DNA of 64,000 bases from Actinomycetota bacterium (GCA_030447305.1 JAUJPC010000001.1:656986-720985); one strand, 5' to 3'; counted from the first letter of the stretch, positions 41,292 through 50,279 are shown. Translations and numbers: made by a program. Notes: generated from the letters alone by a model not told the origin.

Positions 41292-41320
41292 TTGCTTGCA
41301 ACTCCGGTTGTGCTTACAAT
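41292..41320 (+). promoter_or_regulatory. Promoter of rho
   Basis: TTGCTT (41292-41297), an exact 17-bp spacer and TACAAT (41315-41320), one of the best promoter matches in the window. It lies 588 bp upstream of the rho start. Confidence 0.65.
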
Positions 41321-41501
41321 GAGTGGACGATCCATTCACGCCAACAGTCAGCTGTAGGCAGTTGCGGTGGAGCGCTGCATCCTCAAGCGGATCGCCGAAC
41401 CATCCCACGGTAGTTCGAACGTCCTTTCGACCGCACCCTCTGGGAGACATCTCAAACAAGAGGATCTGGCTCGCCACAACGGCGAATGAGCGGCAGGAAA
41501 C

Positions 41502-41795
41502 GTGCTCAAACAACATCACTTCGATGACTATCAAGCCAAGGTAGTGGATATAGGGTCATTCCCTGGCCAGCCGGTACTTAGCTCAAAGCTGCCACCGGCC
41601 TTCTCGGTCGACCCAACCCTTATAGAGCTCAAAGCTGCCGCTGTTGACGTGGTCAGCAAGCACGGAATGGCGACGGGATGGAATCGTCTAACTGGACAAC
41701 CCGGTCGCAAACGGTGTCCTCGGAGGAGGGGGTCTGGCAATGCTACTCATGCACGGCGGTGCGGAGCCACGCAGGCCGAGATCCAACCGGTTTAG
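41502..41795 (+). CDS. Possible small ORF in the rho leader
   Basis: 97 aa from a GTG with AGGAA 2-3 nt upstream. No family recognised. The central part (SVDPTLIELKAAAVDVVSKHG) could be helical; the C-terminal third is Arg/Gly/Cys-rich. The 46-bp direct repeat lies inside it. It may be non-coding leader; codon use is less biased than in neighbouring genes. Confidence 0.2.
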   Translation: MLKQHHFDDYQAKVVDIGSFPGQPVLSSKLPPAFSVDPTLIELKAAAVDVVSKHGMATGWNRLTGQPGRKRCPRRRGSGNATHARRCGATQAEIQPV

Positions 41796-41908
41796 CCGAT
41801 CAAGTTGTATGCGAAAAGACAGCGGCATGTCCGGTCCGCTGAAAATCCAGCACCCGAACGGATGTGATCGGCTCAAATACGGGCCGAGCCCTTACAGGAG
41901 AGAACTTG

Positions 41909-43651
41909 ATGGATGAGAAGCAACGCGAAGCCTTGGCCGGGAAAAAGGTGGCCGAGCTGCAAACGATGGCGGTCGAGATGGGTCTGGCAGGCAAGGGCCT
42001 GAAGAAGGCACAACTGATTGAAGCGATACTGAGCTCATCATCCGGAGGCGGCAACGGATCGAATTCCGGTCCCCCGAAGCCGGATGCCACCAAGCTGGCC
42101 CCTGCTCCGCCGATGGCTCGCGCTTCGAGATCTACAACCGCTCCTACCCAGGCTCCACCCGAAGCGGCATCGGGAGAAGGCGCCCCGGCCGCTCCGGCGG
42201 TCCCGGCGCCCGCAGGCGGCGAGCCGGCCTCCACAAATGGTTCGGTTACCTCCGGCGAAACCAGTGGAACCAATGGTGCAAACGGCTCCCCCGAGAAGGT
42301 CGGACAGATCCCCGCGTCTCGCCCGGCCCCCAGGCATCAGTTCGAGGGCCGGACCGAAACCGAGCCCCGGCGTGAACAGTTCCGCGATCGCTCAGAACGT
42401 GACCGGGGCGGTGACCGAGGACGCCGGCGCCGGGGTCGCGACCGTGGCCGTGACCGCGTGGACCGTCCTGAGCGGCAGGATCGTCCGGACCGGGCTCCGC
42501 GCGAGCCGGAGGTCATCAACGAGGCCGATCTCGAGCCGGCAACCGGGATCCTCGACACTCTTCCCGAGGGTTACGGGTTCCTTAGGACCTCGAACTATTT
42601 GCCGACGCAGGAGGACGTGTACGTCTCCCTGTCGCAGGTCCGTCGGTTCCAGCTGCGCCGCGGCGACGAGATCGTCGGGATGGCCCGCAAACCCAAGGAG
42701 TCGGAGAAGTACCAGGCCCTCGTGCGCATCGACACCATCAACGGCAGAGCACCCGCCGACATTCTGGGTCGTCCCTGGTTCGACAAGCTGACCCCTCTCT
42801 ACCCGGACGAGCGCATCCGGATGGAGGTCAACGAGCAGCCCAACGAGATCGCCCAGCGGATCATCGACCTGGTCGCCCCGATCGGCAAGGGACAGCGGGG
42901 CATGATCGTGTCGCCTCCCAAGGCCGGTAAGACCACGGTGATGAAGCAGATCGCCAACTCGATTCGTGCCAACTCGCCCGAGTGTCACCTGATCGTCCTG
43001 TTGGTCGACGAACGCCCGGAAGAGGTCACCGACATGCAGCGCTCGGTCGACGGAGAGATCGTCTACTCGACCTTTGACCGGCCCTCCGACGACCACATCC
43101 AGGTGACCGAGCTCACTCTCGACCGGGCGAAGCGGATGGTGGAGATGGGCCGCGACGTCGTAATCCTGCTGGACGGAATCACCCGCCTCTCGCGGGCCTA
43201 CAACCTGGCCACGCCGGCATCCGGGCGCATCCTGTCCGGTGGCGTGGACTCCACCGCCCTTTACCCGCCCAAGCGGTTCTTCGGGGCAGCCCGCAACATC
43301 GAGCAGGGCGGCAGCCTGACGATCATCGCCACCGCGCTGGTGGAAACCGGCTCCCGTATGGACGAGGTCATCTTCGAGGAGTTCAAGGGAACCGGTAACT
43401 GGGAGCTGAAGCTGGACCGCAGGGCCTCGGAGAAACGGCTCTTCCCGGCCATCGACATCTCGTCCTCCGGTACCCGTAAAGAGGAGCTGCTGCTCACCAA
43501 GGAGGAGCTCTCACTGGTGTGGAAGCTTCGCCGGGTGCTGCACGCGCTCGACTCGGGGGCCGGCCTGGAGCTTTTGATCGACAAGATGCGTTCCACAAAG
43601 GGCAACTTGCAGTTCCTGATGGAGGTATCCAAGCAGAGCCCCGGCGACTAA
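41909..43651 (+). CDS. rho: Transcription termination factor Rho
   Basis: Hexameric RNA helicase that ends transcription. Seen: 580 aa from the ATG at 41909 with AGGAGA 7 nt upstream. A SAP-like N-terminal helix pair ([29 protein letters not shown]) is followed by a ~135-residue low-complexity insert that turns from Pro/Ala/Gly-rich to Arg/Asp/Gly-rich. Then come the cold-shock RNA-binding domain ([20 protein letters not shown]), Walker [22 protein letters not shown], and the Q/R loops. The Arg-rich insert is typical of actinobacterial Rho and widens RNA binding. Confidence 0.97.
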   Translation: MDEKQREALAGKKVAELQTMAVEMGLAGKGLKKAQLIEAILSSSSGGGNGSNSGPPKPDATKLAPAPPMARASRSTTAPTQAPPEAASGEGAPAAPAVPAPAGGEPASTNGSVTSGETSGTNGANGSPEKVGQIPASRPAPRHQFEGRTETEPRREQFRDRSERDRGGDRGRRRRGRDRGRDRVDRPERQDRPDRAPREPEVINEADLEPATGILDTLPEGYGFLRTSNYLPTQEDVYVSLSQVRRFQLRRGDEIVGMARKPKESEKYQALVRIDTINGRAPADILGRPWFDKLTPLYPDERIRMEVNEQPNEIAQRIIDLVAPIGKGQRGMIVSPPKAGKTTVMKQIANSIRANSPECHLIVLLVDERPEEVTDMQRSVDGEIVYSTFDRPSDDHIQVTELTLDRAKRMVEMGRDVVILLDGITRLSRAYNLATPASGRILSGGVDSTALYPPKRFFGAARNIEQGGSLTIIATALVETGSRMDEVIFEEFKGTGNWELKLDRRASEKRLFPAIDISSSGTRKEELLLTKEELSLVWKLRRVLHALDSGAGLELLIDKMRSTKGNLQFLMEVSKQSPGD

Positions 43652-43663
43652 TCTCACCGGCTG

Positions 43664-43990
43664 ATGCGAACCGTCATATTCGTGCTGTTCGCCGTCCTCA
43701 CGCTGGCGGCTGTTCTGGTGACGTTCAAAACCATGGCCAGGGCGTCGAAGGGCTACGACAAGGCGAAGCAGCGCCGTATCGCGTCCGGTCCCCAGACGCC
43801 CTGTCCGGTTTGCCGATCGTCGACGAACCTTGTCGGAGTACAGGAGTTCCGGCTTGGCGAGAAGGCGAAGGATCTGGACTCCGACGTGTCCCGGGCGCTC
43901 GGCGCGATAGGAACGGATCTTCCTCTGGAGGTTTACCGCTGTCCGACCTGCCGCAACCTTCAGCTTTTTCTGCCACCATCGGCAGGATAG
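43664..43990 (+). CDS. Small membrane-anchored zinc-ribbon protein
   Basis: Function unknown. Seen: 108 aa, with one N-terminal membrane helix (residues 2-20), a basic juxtamembrane stretch (KGYDKAKQRR), and two cysteine pairs (CPVC near 47 and CPTC near 94) that could form a cytoplasmic zinc ribbon. It begins 12 bp after rho and ends 9 bp before the transporter operon, so it could belong to either unit. I know no family for it. Confidence 0.65.
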   Translation: MRTVIFVLFAVLTLAAVLVTFKTMARASKGYDKAKQRRIASGPQTPCPVCRSSTNLVGVQEFRLGEKAKDLDSDVSRALGAIGTDLPLEVYRCPTCRNLQLFLPPSAG

Positions 43991-43999
43991 CTTTCTCCT

Positions 44000-45106
44000 A
44001 TGGGAGAACCGATGATCCGTCTGGTGGACGTGGTCAAGCGCTTCCCCAACTCGACTGCCCTGGCGGTCGATCACCTCACCCTGGAGGTTGAGGAAGGGGA
44101 GACGGCAGTTCTCGTGGGCCCGTCGGGCTGTGGCAAGACCACAACCATGAAGATGATCAACCGCCTGGAGGAGCCCACCTCCGGAAGCATCTACGTCGAC
44201 GGCAGGGACGTTACCCTGCAGGATCCCGTGGCGCTGAGGCGGGGGATCGGTTACGTCATCCAGACCATCGGACTGCTGCCGCACCGCACCGTCGCCCAGA
44301 ACATCGCTACCGTCCCCGAGCTATTGGGCTGGGACGGCTCCCGGATCCAGGGTCGGGTGAAGGAGCTGACAGGAATGCTGGAGTTGAGCCGGGAGCTGCT
44401 GTCGCGGTACCCGAGCGAGCTGTCCGGAGGCCAGCGTCAGCGGGTCGGCGTCGCGCGGGCGCTGGCGGCCGACCCTCCGGTGATGCTCATGGACGAGCCC
44501 TTCGGGGCCGTCGACCCAATCGTACGGGCCCGGCTGCAGGATCAGTTCCTCGACATCCAGGATCGGCTGAAAAAGACCATCCTCTTCGTCACGCACGACA
44601 TCGACGAGGCCATCAAGATGGCCGACCGGATTGCCATACTCAACGCGGGCGGGATCCTCGAGCAGTACGACTCCCCAAAGGAGATCCTCCGGGAGCCGGC
44701 CAACGACTTCGTTAAGGAGTTCCTGGGCTCCGAGCGGGGGCTGAAGCGTCTGGCGCTGATGAAGGTCGGTGAGATCGAGGTCGAGGAAGGGCCGGCGGTG
44801 TCGCCGGAGGATTCCGCCGGCCGGGCGCAAGGGGTGATGCAAACTTTCGGAACCACCTGGGTCAGCGTTGTGAAAGATGGAGAGCTGCTCGGGTGGGTGG
44901 ACTCCCAATCCCTTGCCGGTAAGGCGACTGTGGGCGAGGCCACTGCCCGAAGATTCAGCGCCTACTTGACTGCCGAAAGCTCCCTTCGGGAAGCGCTGGA
45001 TGCCCTGATCACGTCCAAGACGCAGGTGGCGGCAGTTGTTTGGGAGGGCCAGCGCTACCGCGGCATCCTGACCGCAGAGCGGATCAGCACGGAGATAGTG
45101 AGCTGA
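44000..45106 (+). CDS. Osmoprotectant ABC transporter, ATP-binding protein with CBS tail (OpuCA/ProV-like)
   Basis: ATPase for glycine betaine/choline/carnitine-type uptake. Seen: 368 aa (MIRLVDVV at 44012 is an alternative start). Walker [10 protein letters not shown], a Q-loop ([14 protein letters not shown]), signature [15 protein letters not shown], Walker [13 protein letters not shown] and an H-loop (VTHDIDEA) are present. Residues ~255-365 form a CBS-like region, the ionic-strength sensor in OpuA. It is the first gene of an ATPase-permease-permease-lipoprotein operon; its end overlaps the frame of the next gene. Confidence 0.92.
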   Translation: MGEPMIRLVDVVKRFPNSTALAVDHLTLEVEEGETAVLVGPSGCGKTTTMKMINRLEEPTSGSIYVDGRDVTLQDPVALRRGIGYVIQTIGLLPHRTVAQNIATVPELLGWDGSRIQGRVKELTGMLELSRELLSRYPSELSGGQRQRVGVARALAADPPVMLMDEPFGAVDPIVRARLQDQFLDIQDRLKKTILFVTHDIDEAIKMADRIAILNAGGILEQYDSPKEILREPANDFVKEFLGSERGLKRLALMKVGEIEVEEGPAVSPEDSAGRAQGVMQTFGTTWVSVVKDGELLGWVDSQSLAGKATVGEATARRFSAYLTAESSLREALDALITSKTQVAAVVWEGQRYRGILTAERISTEIVS

Positions 45107-45150
45107 CTCTCGCCCAGGCTGACGAGCCCCTGTTCGAATCGGAGTGGGTG

Positions 45151-45777
45151 ATGAGAAACCTGGACCGGATCGGCGAACGCCTGATGGAGCACGCGTACCT
45201 CACCTTCCTCGCTGTGGGAATCGGCCTCCTGATATGCATCCCGGCAGGGATATATGCCCACCGTCACCGCCGCATCTACGCGCCGGTGACGTGGTTCGCG
45301 GGACTGCTCTACACCATTCCGAGCCTGGCGCTGTTCGCCTTCCTGACGACGTACACCGGCCTCACCACGCTGACGGCGGAGATCGGCCTGGTCAGCTACA
45401 CGCTTTTGATCCTGGTCCGAAACGTGGTGGCCGGACTGGACGGGGTTCCGGTCGACACGAGGGAGGCGGCCCAGGGAATGGGCTACACCAGCCGGCAGCT
45501 TCTGTGGAGGGTGGAGCTTCCACTGGCGTTTCCGGTGATCCTTGCCGGCATCCGGGTGGCCACCGTGACGATCATCGGCCTGGTTACCGTCACGTCGTTG
45601 ATCGGCAAGGGCGGGCTGGGGTTTTTCATCCTCCAGGGCATGCGGCGCTTCTTCTCGACGCCAATCATCGTGGGAGCTGGTCTGTCGGTCCTGCTGGCGG
45701 TGACGGCCGACGTTACTCTGCTCGGCCTACAGAAGCTGCTGACCCCCTGGACCAGGGCCCGAGCGGGGCCGGCTTAA
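45151..45777 (+). CDS. Osmoprotectant ABC transporter permease (OpuCB-like)
   Basis: Seen: 208 aa with five to six hydrophobic segments. The coupling (EAA) loop is AAQGMGYTSRQLLWRVELPLAFPVILAGI, diagnostic for binding-protein-dependent permeases. GTG 45148 or ATG 45151 are the usable starts. Similarity to the family seems to begin slightly earlier (EWVMRNLDRIGERL), so a few more N-terminal residues via an unusual start are possible. It abuts the second permease by 3 bp. Confidence 0.88.
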   Translation: MRNLDRIGERLMEHAYLTFLAVGIGLLICIPAGIYAHRHRRIYAPVTWFAGLLYTIPSLALFAFLTTYTGLTTLTAEIGLVSYTLLILVRNVVAGLDGVPVDTREAAQGMGYTSRQLLWRVELPLAFPVILAGIRVATVTIIGLVTVTSLIGKGGLGFFILQGMRRFFSTPIIVGAGLSVLLAVTADVTLLGLQKLLTPWTRARAGPA

Positions 45778-45780
45778 TCC

Positions 45781-46476
45781 GTGGGGGTCATCTCAGAGGC
45801 CGCCGGCTGGCTGACCGACCCGGCCAACTGGTCGGGACCCGGTGCCATTCCCCACAGGCTGTTCGAGCACGTTCAAATCTCGGGCGTAACCGTGCTGGCG
45901 GCAGCTCTTATCGCCATACCCGCCGGCCTGTTGATCGGTCACACGGGAAAAGGCCGGTTCCTGGTCGTGACATTGTCCAATGTCGGCAGAGCTATACCCT
46001 CATTCGCCATCCTGGCCCTGACTCTGCCCGTCACCATCAAGCTGGGGCTCGGCCTGGGGTTCTGGCCGACCTTCATCGCACTGTTTGTGCTCGCCGTACC
46101 CCCGATCCTGACGAACACCTACGTCGGCGTCGCGGGTGTCGACCGGGACATTGTCGAGGCGGCGCGGGGCATGGGCATGGCTGGAGGCCAGGTGCTGCGG
46201 CGCCTGGAGCTGAGGTTGGCGGCGCCGGTGATCATGGTGGGCCTCAGGACTGCCGCGGTGGAGGTGGTGGCCACGGCGACACTGGCGGCGCTGGTGGCCT
46301 GGGGCGGATTGGGCAGGTACATCATCGACGGCTTTGCCGTACGCGACGATGCCCGAATTCTAGGCGGTGCGATCCTGGTTGCCCTTCTGGCGATCGCCAC
46401 TGAGCTTTTGATGGGGCGGGTGGAGAGGCTGGTCCGTCCGAGGGGCAGCTCGTCCATCCGGCTCCGAGGCGCCTGA
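45781..46476 (+). CDS. Osmoprotectant ABC transporter permease (OpuCD-like)
   Basis: Second membrane subunit. Seen: 231 aa from a GTG, with six hydrophobic segments, NVGRAIPSFAILAL typical of OpuC permeases and an EAA loop at VDRDIVEAARGMGMAGGQVLRRLELRLAAPVIMVGL. It pairs with the preceding permease to form the translocation pore. Its C-terminus is short and basic. The lipoprotein gene follows after 51 bp. Confidence 0.9.
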   Translation: MGVISEAAGWLTDPANWSGPGAIPHRLFEHVQISGVTVLAAALIAIPAGLLIGHTGKGRFLVVTLSNVGRAIPSFAILALTLPVTIKLGLGLGFWPTFIALFVLAVPPILTNTYVGVAGVDRDIVEAARGMGMAGGQVLRRLELRLAAPVIMVGLRTAAVEVVATATLAALVAWGGLGRYIIDGFAVRDDARILGGAILVALLAIATELLMGRVERLVRPRGSSSIRLRGA

Positions 46477-46527
46477 TAAGGTCTTGCAAGTGAGAAGGCT
46501 TTGGCAGGTCTGCATGAGGAGGTCGGA

Positions 46528-47448
46528 GTGACCAACAGATCGTGTATGGGGAACTTGCTCGCATACCTGGTGATGGCCGTGATGCTTGCCGCCTGTGGAG
46601 GCGGCGGCGAAGGCGGCACCGGCGGCGACGAGGCCAAGGGCGACATCACCGTTGGCGTGTCCGGAGACTTCGCCGAGAACCAGATTGTGGCCGAGATGTA
46701 CGCGCGGGTTCTGGAGGAAGCCGGGTACAACGTTGACCGCCAGCTGGACATCACGGCGCGCGATATTTCCCAGGCGGCGCTGAGCAGAGGCGAGATCGAT
46801 GTGGTGCCCGAGTACCTGGCGTCTCTGCTGCTGTTTTTCGATCCCGACGCCACCGCGGGCCCGGATGCCGATGAGAACGCGCAAAAGGTCCGCGATGCGC
46901 TGGAGGGCAAGGACCTGGTCCTGCTGGAGCCTTCGGCGGCCAACGACACCAACGCCATCGTCGTGACGAAACAGACCGCGGACCAGCGCAACCTCGAGAA
47001 GGTGAGCGACCTAGCACCCGTCGCCGGCGAGCTGACGTTCGGCGGTCCGCCGGAGTGCCCCGAAAGGCCGTTCTGCGCTCCCGGCTTGAGGGAAACGTAC
47101 GGCATCACCTTCAAGGAGTTCCGGCCGCTCGACGCCGGCGGACCGCTGACGGTTGCCGCCCTGGAAGGCGAGGAGATCGACGTGGCGCTGCTGTTCTCCA
47201 CCTCCAGCGTCATCAGAAGCAAGGGCTTCGTGCTGCTGGAGGACGACAAGGGCCTGCAGTCGGCGGAGAACATCACCCCCCTGGTGCGCAGGGACGTCCT
47301 GAACGACGAGGTGGAGGAGTTGCTCAACGGCGTCAGCGAGAGGCTGACCACCGAGAACATCACGGAGCTGAACTCCAGGGTTGAGATCGACAACGAGGAG
47401 CCCGCCGATGTGGCCCAGGAGTTCTTGGAGGAGGAAGGCCTGCTGTAA
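46528..47448 (+). CDS. Osmoprotectant ABC transporter substrate-binding lipoprotein (ProX/OpuCC-like)
   Basis: Extracytoplasmic binding protein. Seen: 306 aa from the GTG at 46528, with GAGGAGG 5 nt upstream (a longer TTG start at 46501 lacks a ribosome binding site). The signal peptide ends in the lipobox LAAC, followed by a Gly-rich linker. The body starts DITVGVSGDFAENQIVAEMYARVLEEAGYNVDR, the OpuAC fold with an aromatic/Asn ligand cage expected. Substrate cannot be fixed: glycine betaine, choline or related quaternary amines. The gene ends in a repeat/terminator region. Confidence 0.92.
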   Translation: MTNRSCMGNLLAYLVMAVMLAACGGGGEGGTGGDEAKGDITVGVSGDFAENQIVAEMYARVLEEAGYNVDRQLDITARDISQAALSRGEIDVVPEYLASLLLFFDPDATAGPDADENAQKVRDALEGKDLVLLEPSAANDTNAIVVTKQTADQRNLEKVSDLAPVAGELTFGGPPECPERPFCAPGLRETYGITFKEFRPLDAGGPLTVAALEGEEIDVALLFSTSSVIRSKGFVLLEDDKGLQSAENITPLVRRDVLNDEVEELLNGVSERLTTENITELNSRVEIDNEEPADVAQEFLEEEGLL

Positions 47449-47452
47449 TTCC

Positions 47453-47610
47453 GACGAAGCGGGGTAGGCCCCTCGAGAGGCTCCGAGGCTGGAGTTTACG
47501 CTCTGACGAAGGGTGTAGGTCCCCCGGGGGGCTCCGAGAGCTGGAGTCGCCCGCTCTGACGAAGGGCGAAGATCCCCCGGGGGGCTCCGAGAGCTGGAGT
47601 CGCCCGCCGA
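47453..47610. repeat. Three tandem ~53-bp repeats behind the osmoprotectant operon
   Basis: Units start GACGAAG at 47453, 47505 and 47558. Copies 2 and 3 are almost identical; copy 1 is diverged. Each contains TCCCCCGGGGGG-type and CTCCGAGAGCTGGAG inverted repeats. The last copy merges into the terminator stem. No gene is apparent in the 273-bp gap. Confidence 0.85.
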
Positions 47611-47630
47611 GGGACCTTCGCCCTTCTTTG
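47561..47630 (+). terminator. Large terminator of the osmoprotectant operon
   Basis: GAAGGGCGAAGATCCC (47561-47576) pairs with GGGACCTTCGCCCTTC (47611-47626) over 16 bp with one mismatch. A 34-nt loop holds its own smaller stem, and TTT follows. The 5' arm is contributed by the third tandem repeat. Confidence 0.8.
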
Positions 47631-47721
47631 ACACTACTTACTTTGATCACTACTTAGGAGCAGGTCCCAGCCCAACACGAGGTCGGCGGGTTCGTTGTCT
47701 TAGTGGGTGTGTGGGGAGAGT

Positions 47722-48039
47722 TCAGGTCGTCAGCATGTCCGGGTCCACTATCCAGCCCCTGTTTCTCACGTTTCTTATGAAGTCTCGTCCCAGCTCTTTA
47801 CGCAGTGTGCACAACATCACGTCGACCGAGCGGCCGCGGCGCAGACCTACCGCTTTGGAGAGTTCTTCCCGTGAGGTGACCCGGCCCAGATTGGACAGTA
47901 GGATGGCCAGCATCTCCAGCTGGGAGGGCGACAGCGACAGTGGCTTGTCGGCAAGGGTCGCTCGGTAAGTCTCCAGATCGACCTCCAGGGTGCCCAATTC
48001 GAACCACCTTTCAGGAGCACCGTTGGAGTTCCCGTCCAT
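47722..48039 (-). CDS. Stand-alone OmpR/PhoB-type winged-helix DNA-binding protein
   Basis: Seen: 105 aa comprising only a trans_reg_C winged helix (GTLEVDLETYRATLADKPLSL, LTxxE-like LSPSQLEMLAILLSNLGRVTSREEL, DVMLCTLRKELG, IRNVRNRGWIV). There is no receiver domain and no sensor kinase nearby. It is divergent from the siroheme synthase gene. Possible roles are an orphan repressor or a partner-dependent regulator of sulfur/siroheme genes; this is inference from position only. A TAGCCT box lies 7 nt before the ATG. Confidence 0.85.
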   Translation of the reverse strand: MDGNSNGAPERWFELGTLEVDLETYRATLADKPLSLSPSQLEMLAILLSNLGRVTSREELSKAVGLRRGRSVDVMLCTLRKELGRDFIRNVRNRGWIVDPDMLTT

Positions 48040-48046
48040 GGGTGGG

Positions 48047-48052
48047 AGGCTA
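48047..48052 (-). promoter_or_regulatory. -10 box of the wHTH gene (leaderless)
   Basis: On the minus strand TAGCCT ends 7 nt before the ATG at 48039, with no ribosome binding site. Confidence 0.3.
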
Positions 48053-48150
48053 GGTCGATAAAGTTACTTTCGGGTCGCGCACATGTTTCGGAACGGTTAA
48101 AACATCGTCGACCTTGAGCTCCGCAGGCTCATGGGCATGGCAATCTCGGA

Positions 48151-48166
48151 CTACCATCTGAGGTAG
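48151..48166. promoter_or_regulatory. Inverted repeat upstream of the siroheme synthase gene
   Basis: CTACC and GGTAG are separated by 6 bp, 21 bp before the start codon. This is a candidate operator, possibly for the adjacent wHTH protein. Confidence 0.3.
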
Positions 48167-48187
48167 TTGGCCCAGAAGGAGCTACCC

Positions 48188-49558
48188 ATGCCGTTCGGAT
48201 ACCCGGTGATGCTTGAGGTGGGCGGGCGACCTTGCGTCGTGATCGGCGGGGGAACGATCGGCGAAGGCAAGGCCAGGGGCCTTTTGTCGGCCGGAGCGCG
48301 GGTCACCGTGATAGACCCCAAACCGACCAGCGGTCTCGAGGATCTTGCCGCGACGGACGCCGTCACCCTCGTTCGCCGCTCCTACCAGCGCGGTGACCTC
48401 AAAGGCGTCTTTGTGGCGATCGCAGCCACCGACGACGGCGCAACCAACGCAGAGATATTCATCGAGGCCGAGGCAGAGAGAGTCCTGCTAAACGCGGTCG
48501 ACGACTCCCAGTACTGCCACTTCGCCGTGCCGTCGATAATCCGTCGGGGGGATTTTCTTGTCTCCCTGTCCACCGGCGGCAAGTCTCCTGCACTGGCGAA
48601 GAGCCTGCGCAAGAAGCTGTCCAGGGAGTTCGGTGAGGAGTACGCCATCCTGGTCGACCTGCTCGCGGAGGTCAGGGAAGCCGCTCTGGCGGTGCGGGAG
48701 GTCGATTTCGACACATGGGCCGGGCGCTGGGAAGCTGCTCTCGAGCACGATCTGATCACCATGGTTCGTGACGGCCGGCACCAGGACGTCAAGGACACCG
48801 TTTGGCGGCACTTGAACTCCGAGCGAGGCGCTTCGGTGGGACACGTTTGGATCGTGGGTGCGGGTCCCGGCGACCCGCAGCTCATCACGGTCAAGGGCCG
48901 GGAGGCGTTGGACCGGGCCGACGTGGTGGTCTACGACCGTCTGGTCGACCCGTCGTTGGTCGAGGGCAAGGAGGCAATCTACGCCGGCAAGACGCCCGGG
49001 GACCACAGTGCCCCCCAGGAGGAGATCAACTTCACACTTATTCGGCTTGCACAACAGGGACGCAAGGTCGTCCGGCTTAAGGGAGGCGATCCCTTCGTCT
49101 TCGGCAGGGGATCGGAGGAGGCGGAGGCCCTGGCTGCCGCCGAGATCGGATTCACCGTCGTGCCGGCGCCCACCTCGGCCATCGCTGCGCTGGCGGCCGC
49201 GGGAATCCCGGTAACGGATCGCCGGTTCTCCTCATCGGTGGCCATCGTAACCGGGCACTGCGGGGGACCCAGACCGGTGGACTGGAGAGCGCTGGCCGGC
49301 TCGGTGGAAACCATAGTCGTGCTGATGGGTTTGTCGAACCTGGACTTCATCACCGAGGAGCTGATGGCCGGCGGCCTCAGCGCAGAAATGCCGGCGGCGA
49401 TCATTGAAAACGGCACCCGGCCGGATCAGAGAGTGATCGTCTCGAACCTGGGAGGTCTTGCGGAGGCAGCGGCTCCCGCCGGCCCGGGGTCTCCGTCCCT
49501 GATTGTCGTCGGCCGGGTGGTGACGCTGCGAGACAAGCTGTTAGGACAAAGCGGGTGA
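48188..49558 (+). CDS. cysG: Siroheme synthase: precorrin-2 dehydrogenase/chelatase fused to uroporphyrinogen-III methyltransferase
   Basis: Makes siroheme for sulfite and nitrite reductases. Seen: 456 aa from the ATG at 48188 with AAGGAG 6 nt upstream. Residues 1-200 are the NAD-binding dehydrogenase (VVIGGGTIGEGKARGLL, FAVPSIIRRGDFLVSLSTGGKSPALAKSLRKKL). From residue ~218 a SAM methyltransferase follows: VGAGPGDPQLITVKGREAL, VVYDRLV, RLKGGDPFVFGRG, VVPAPTSAIAALAAAGIPVTDR. Domain order is as in E. coli CysG. Together with the ATP sulfurylase gene 2.6 kb away it suggests assimilatory sulfur metabolism. Confidence 0.95.
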   Translation: MPFGYPVMLEVGGRPCVVIGGGTIGEGKARGLLSAGARVTVIDPKPTSGLEDLAATDAVTLVRRSYQRGDLKGVFVAIAATDDGATNAEIFIEAEAERVLLNAVDDSQYCHFAVPSIIRRGDFLVSLSTGGKSPALAKSLRKKLSREFGEEYAILVDLLAEVREAALAVREVDFDTWAGRWEAALEHDLITMVRDGRHQDVKDTVWRHLNSERGASVGHVWIVGAGPGDPQLITVKGREALDRADVVVYDRLVDPSLVEGKEAIYAGKTPGDHSAPQEEINFTLIRLAQQGRKVVRLKGGDPFVFGRGSEEAEALAAAEIGFTVVPAPTSAIAALAAAGIPVTDRRFSSSVAIVTGHCGGPRPVDWRALAGSVETIVVLMGLSNLDFITEELMAGGLSAEMPAAIIENGTRPDQRVIVSNLGGLAEAAAPAGPGSPSLIVVGRVVTLRDKLLGQSG

Positions 49559-49598
49559 CGGCGTAGTGGTTCAACGACGCAGGCAGAGGGTTTGCACA

Positions 49599-49604
49599 TA
49601 CACT
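49599..49604 (+). promoter_or_regulatory. -10 box of the LOR gene (leaderless)
   Basis: TACACT ends 7 nt before the ATG at 49612; no ribosome binding site is present. Confidence 0.35.
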
Positions 49605-49611
49605 GGCTTGA

Positions 49612-50238
49612 ATGCCCATCCCCGTAGATCCAAACCAGTACGACAGGTTCTTCCTGCGCCAGCGGTTCCGCATGGTGACGAACGAGTACGACTTCTACCT
49701 GGTGGGACCGGGCGGCGAGCCTCCAGCGGAACCCTTTTGTTTCGTCCGCCAGAAGACCTTCAAGTTCAAAGAGGACATCAGGTTCTACGTCGACGAGAGC
49801 CGCTCGGAGGAGCTGATGCGAATCAAAGCCCGACAGCGCTTCGATCCCTCCGCCCGCTACGCCGTCACGGACTCGGGTGGCGCCCCTATCGGTGGAATCC
49901 AGAAGGTATTCGGAGCCAGTCTCCTGAGGTCGACCTACCGGCTGACCGACCCCGCCGGCAAGGAGCTGGCGAGGGTGATGGAGGAAAGCCAGGCAGTGGC
50001 GTTGGTCCGGCGGCTCGTCGGTTTTGTCCCGTATCTGGACGACGTGGCGAACTGGCTCCCAATCCCGTACCACTTCGTATTTCTTCGTGACGGGGCGGTG
50101 CTGGGAAGCCACCGCCGGCAGCTCTTCAAGTTCCGTGATGCCTACGACATCGATATGACCGCCGACCGGGATCACACCATTGATCGACGCCTGGTTCTGG
50201 CGATTGCTGTCGGGATGGACGCTCTCCAGGCACGATAG
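49612..50238 (+). CDS. LURP-one-related (LOR/DUF567, phospholipid-scramblase-like) protein
   Basis: Seen: 208 aa with the tubby-like LOR beta-barrel pattern: MPIPVDPNQYDRFFLRQRFRM at the start, CFVRQKTFKFKEDIRFY, KARQRFDPSARYAVTDSGG, and GALHRxQFK-like LGSHRRQLFKFRDAYDIDM with IDRRLVLAIAVGMD at the C-terminus. Family members are membrane- or lipid-associated with unknown biochemical role. It stands alone between cysG and the DUF2207 gene, behind its own -10 box. Confidence 0.85.
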   Translation: MPIPVDPNQYDRFFLRQRFRMVTNEYDFYLVGPGGEPPAEPFCFVRQKTFKFKEDIRFYVDESRSEELMRIKARQRFDPSARYAVTDSGGAPIGGIQKVFGASLLRSTYRLTDPAGKELARVMEESQAVALVRRLVGFVPYLDDVANWLPIPYHFVFLRDGAVLGSHRRQLFKFRDAYDIDMTADRDHTIDRRLVLAIAVGMDALQAR

Positions 50239-50279
50239 GATCCTCGGCACAACCATAAGCGGCCGGTGTTGCGGCAGTG

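Larger units (their letters stand above)
41246..41908 (+). other. Long intergenic region / rho leader
   Basis: This 663-bp gap has a clear promoter at its left end (41292-41320), so rho should carry a leader of about 580 nt. Inside are a 46-bp-period direct repeat (AGCTCAAAGCTGCC at 41580-41593 and 41626-41639), one weak small ORF, and no recognisable riboswitch or tRNA. Base composition is visibly less GC-rich than the flanking genes. Rho is autoregulated through its leader in other bacteria, which makes attenuation plausible. Confidence 0.7.
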
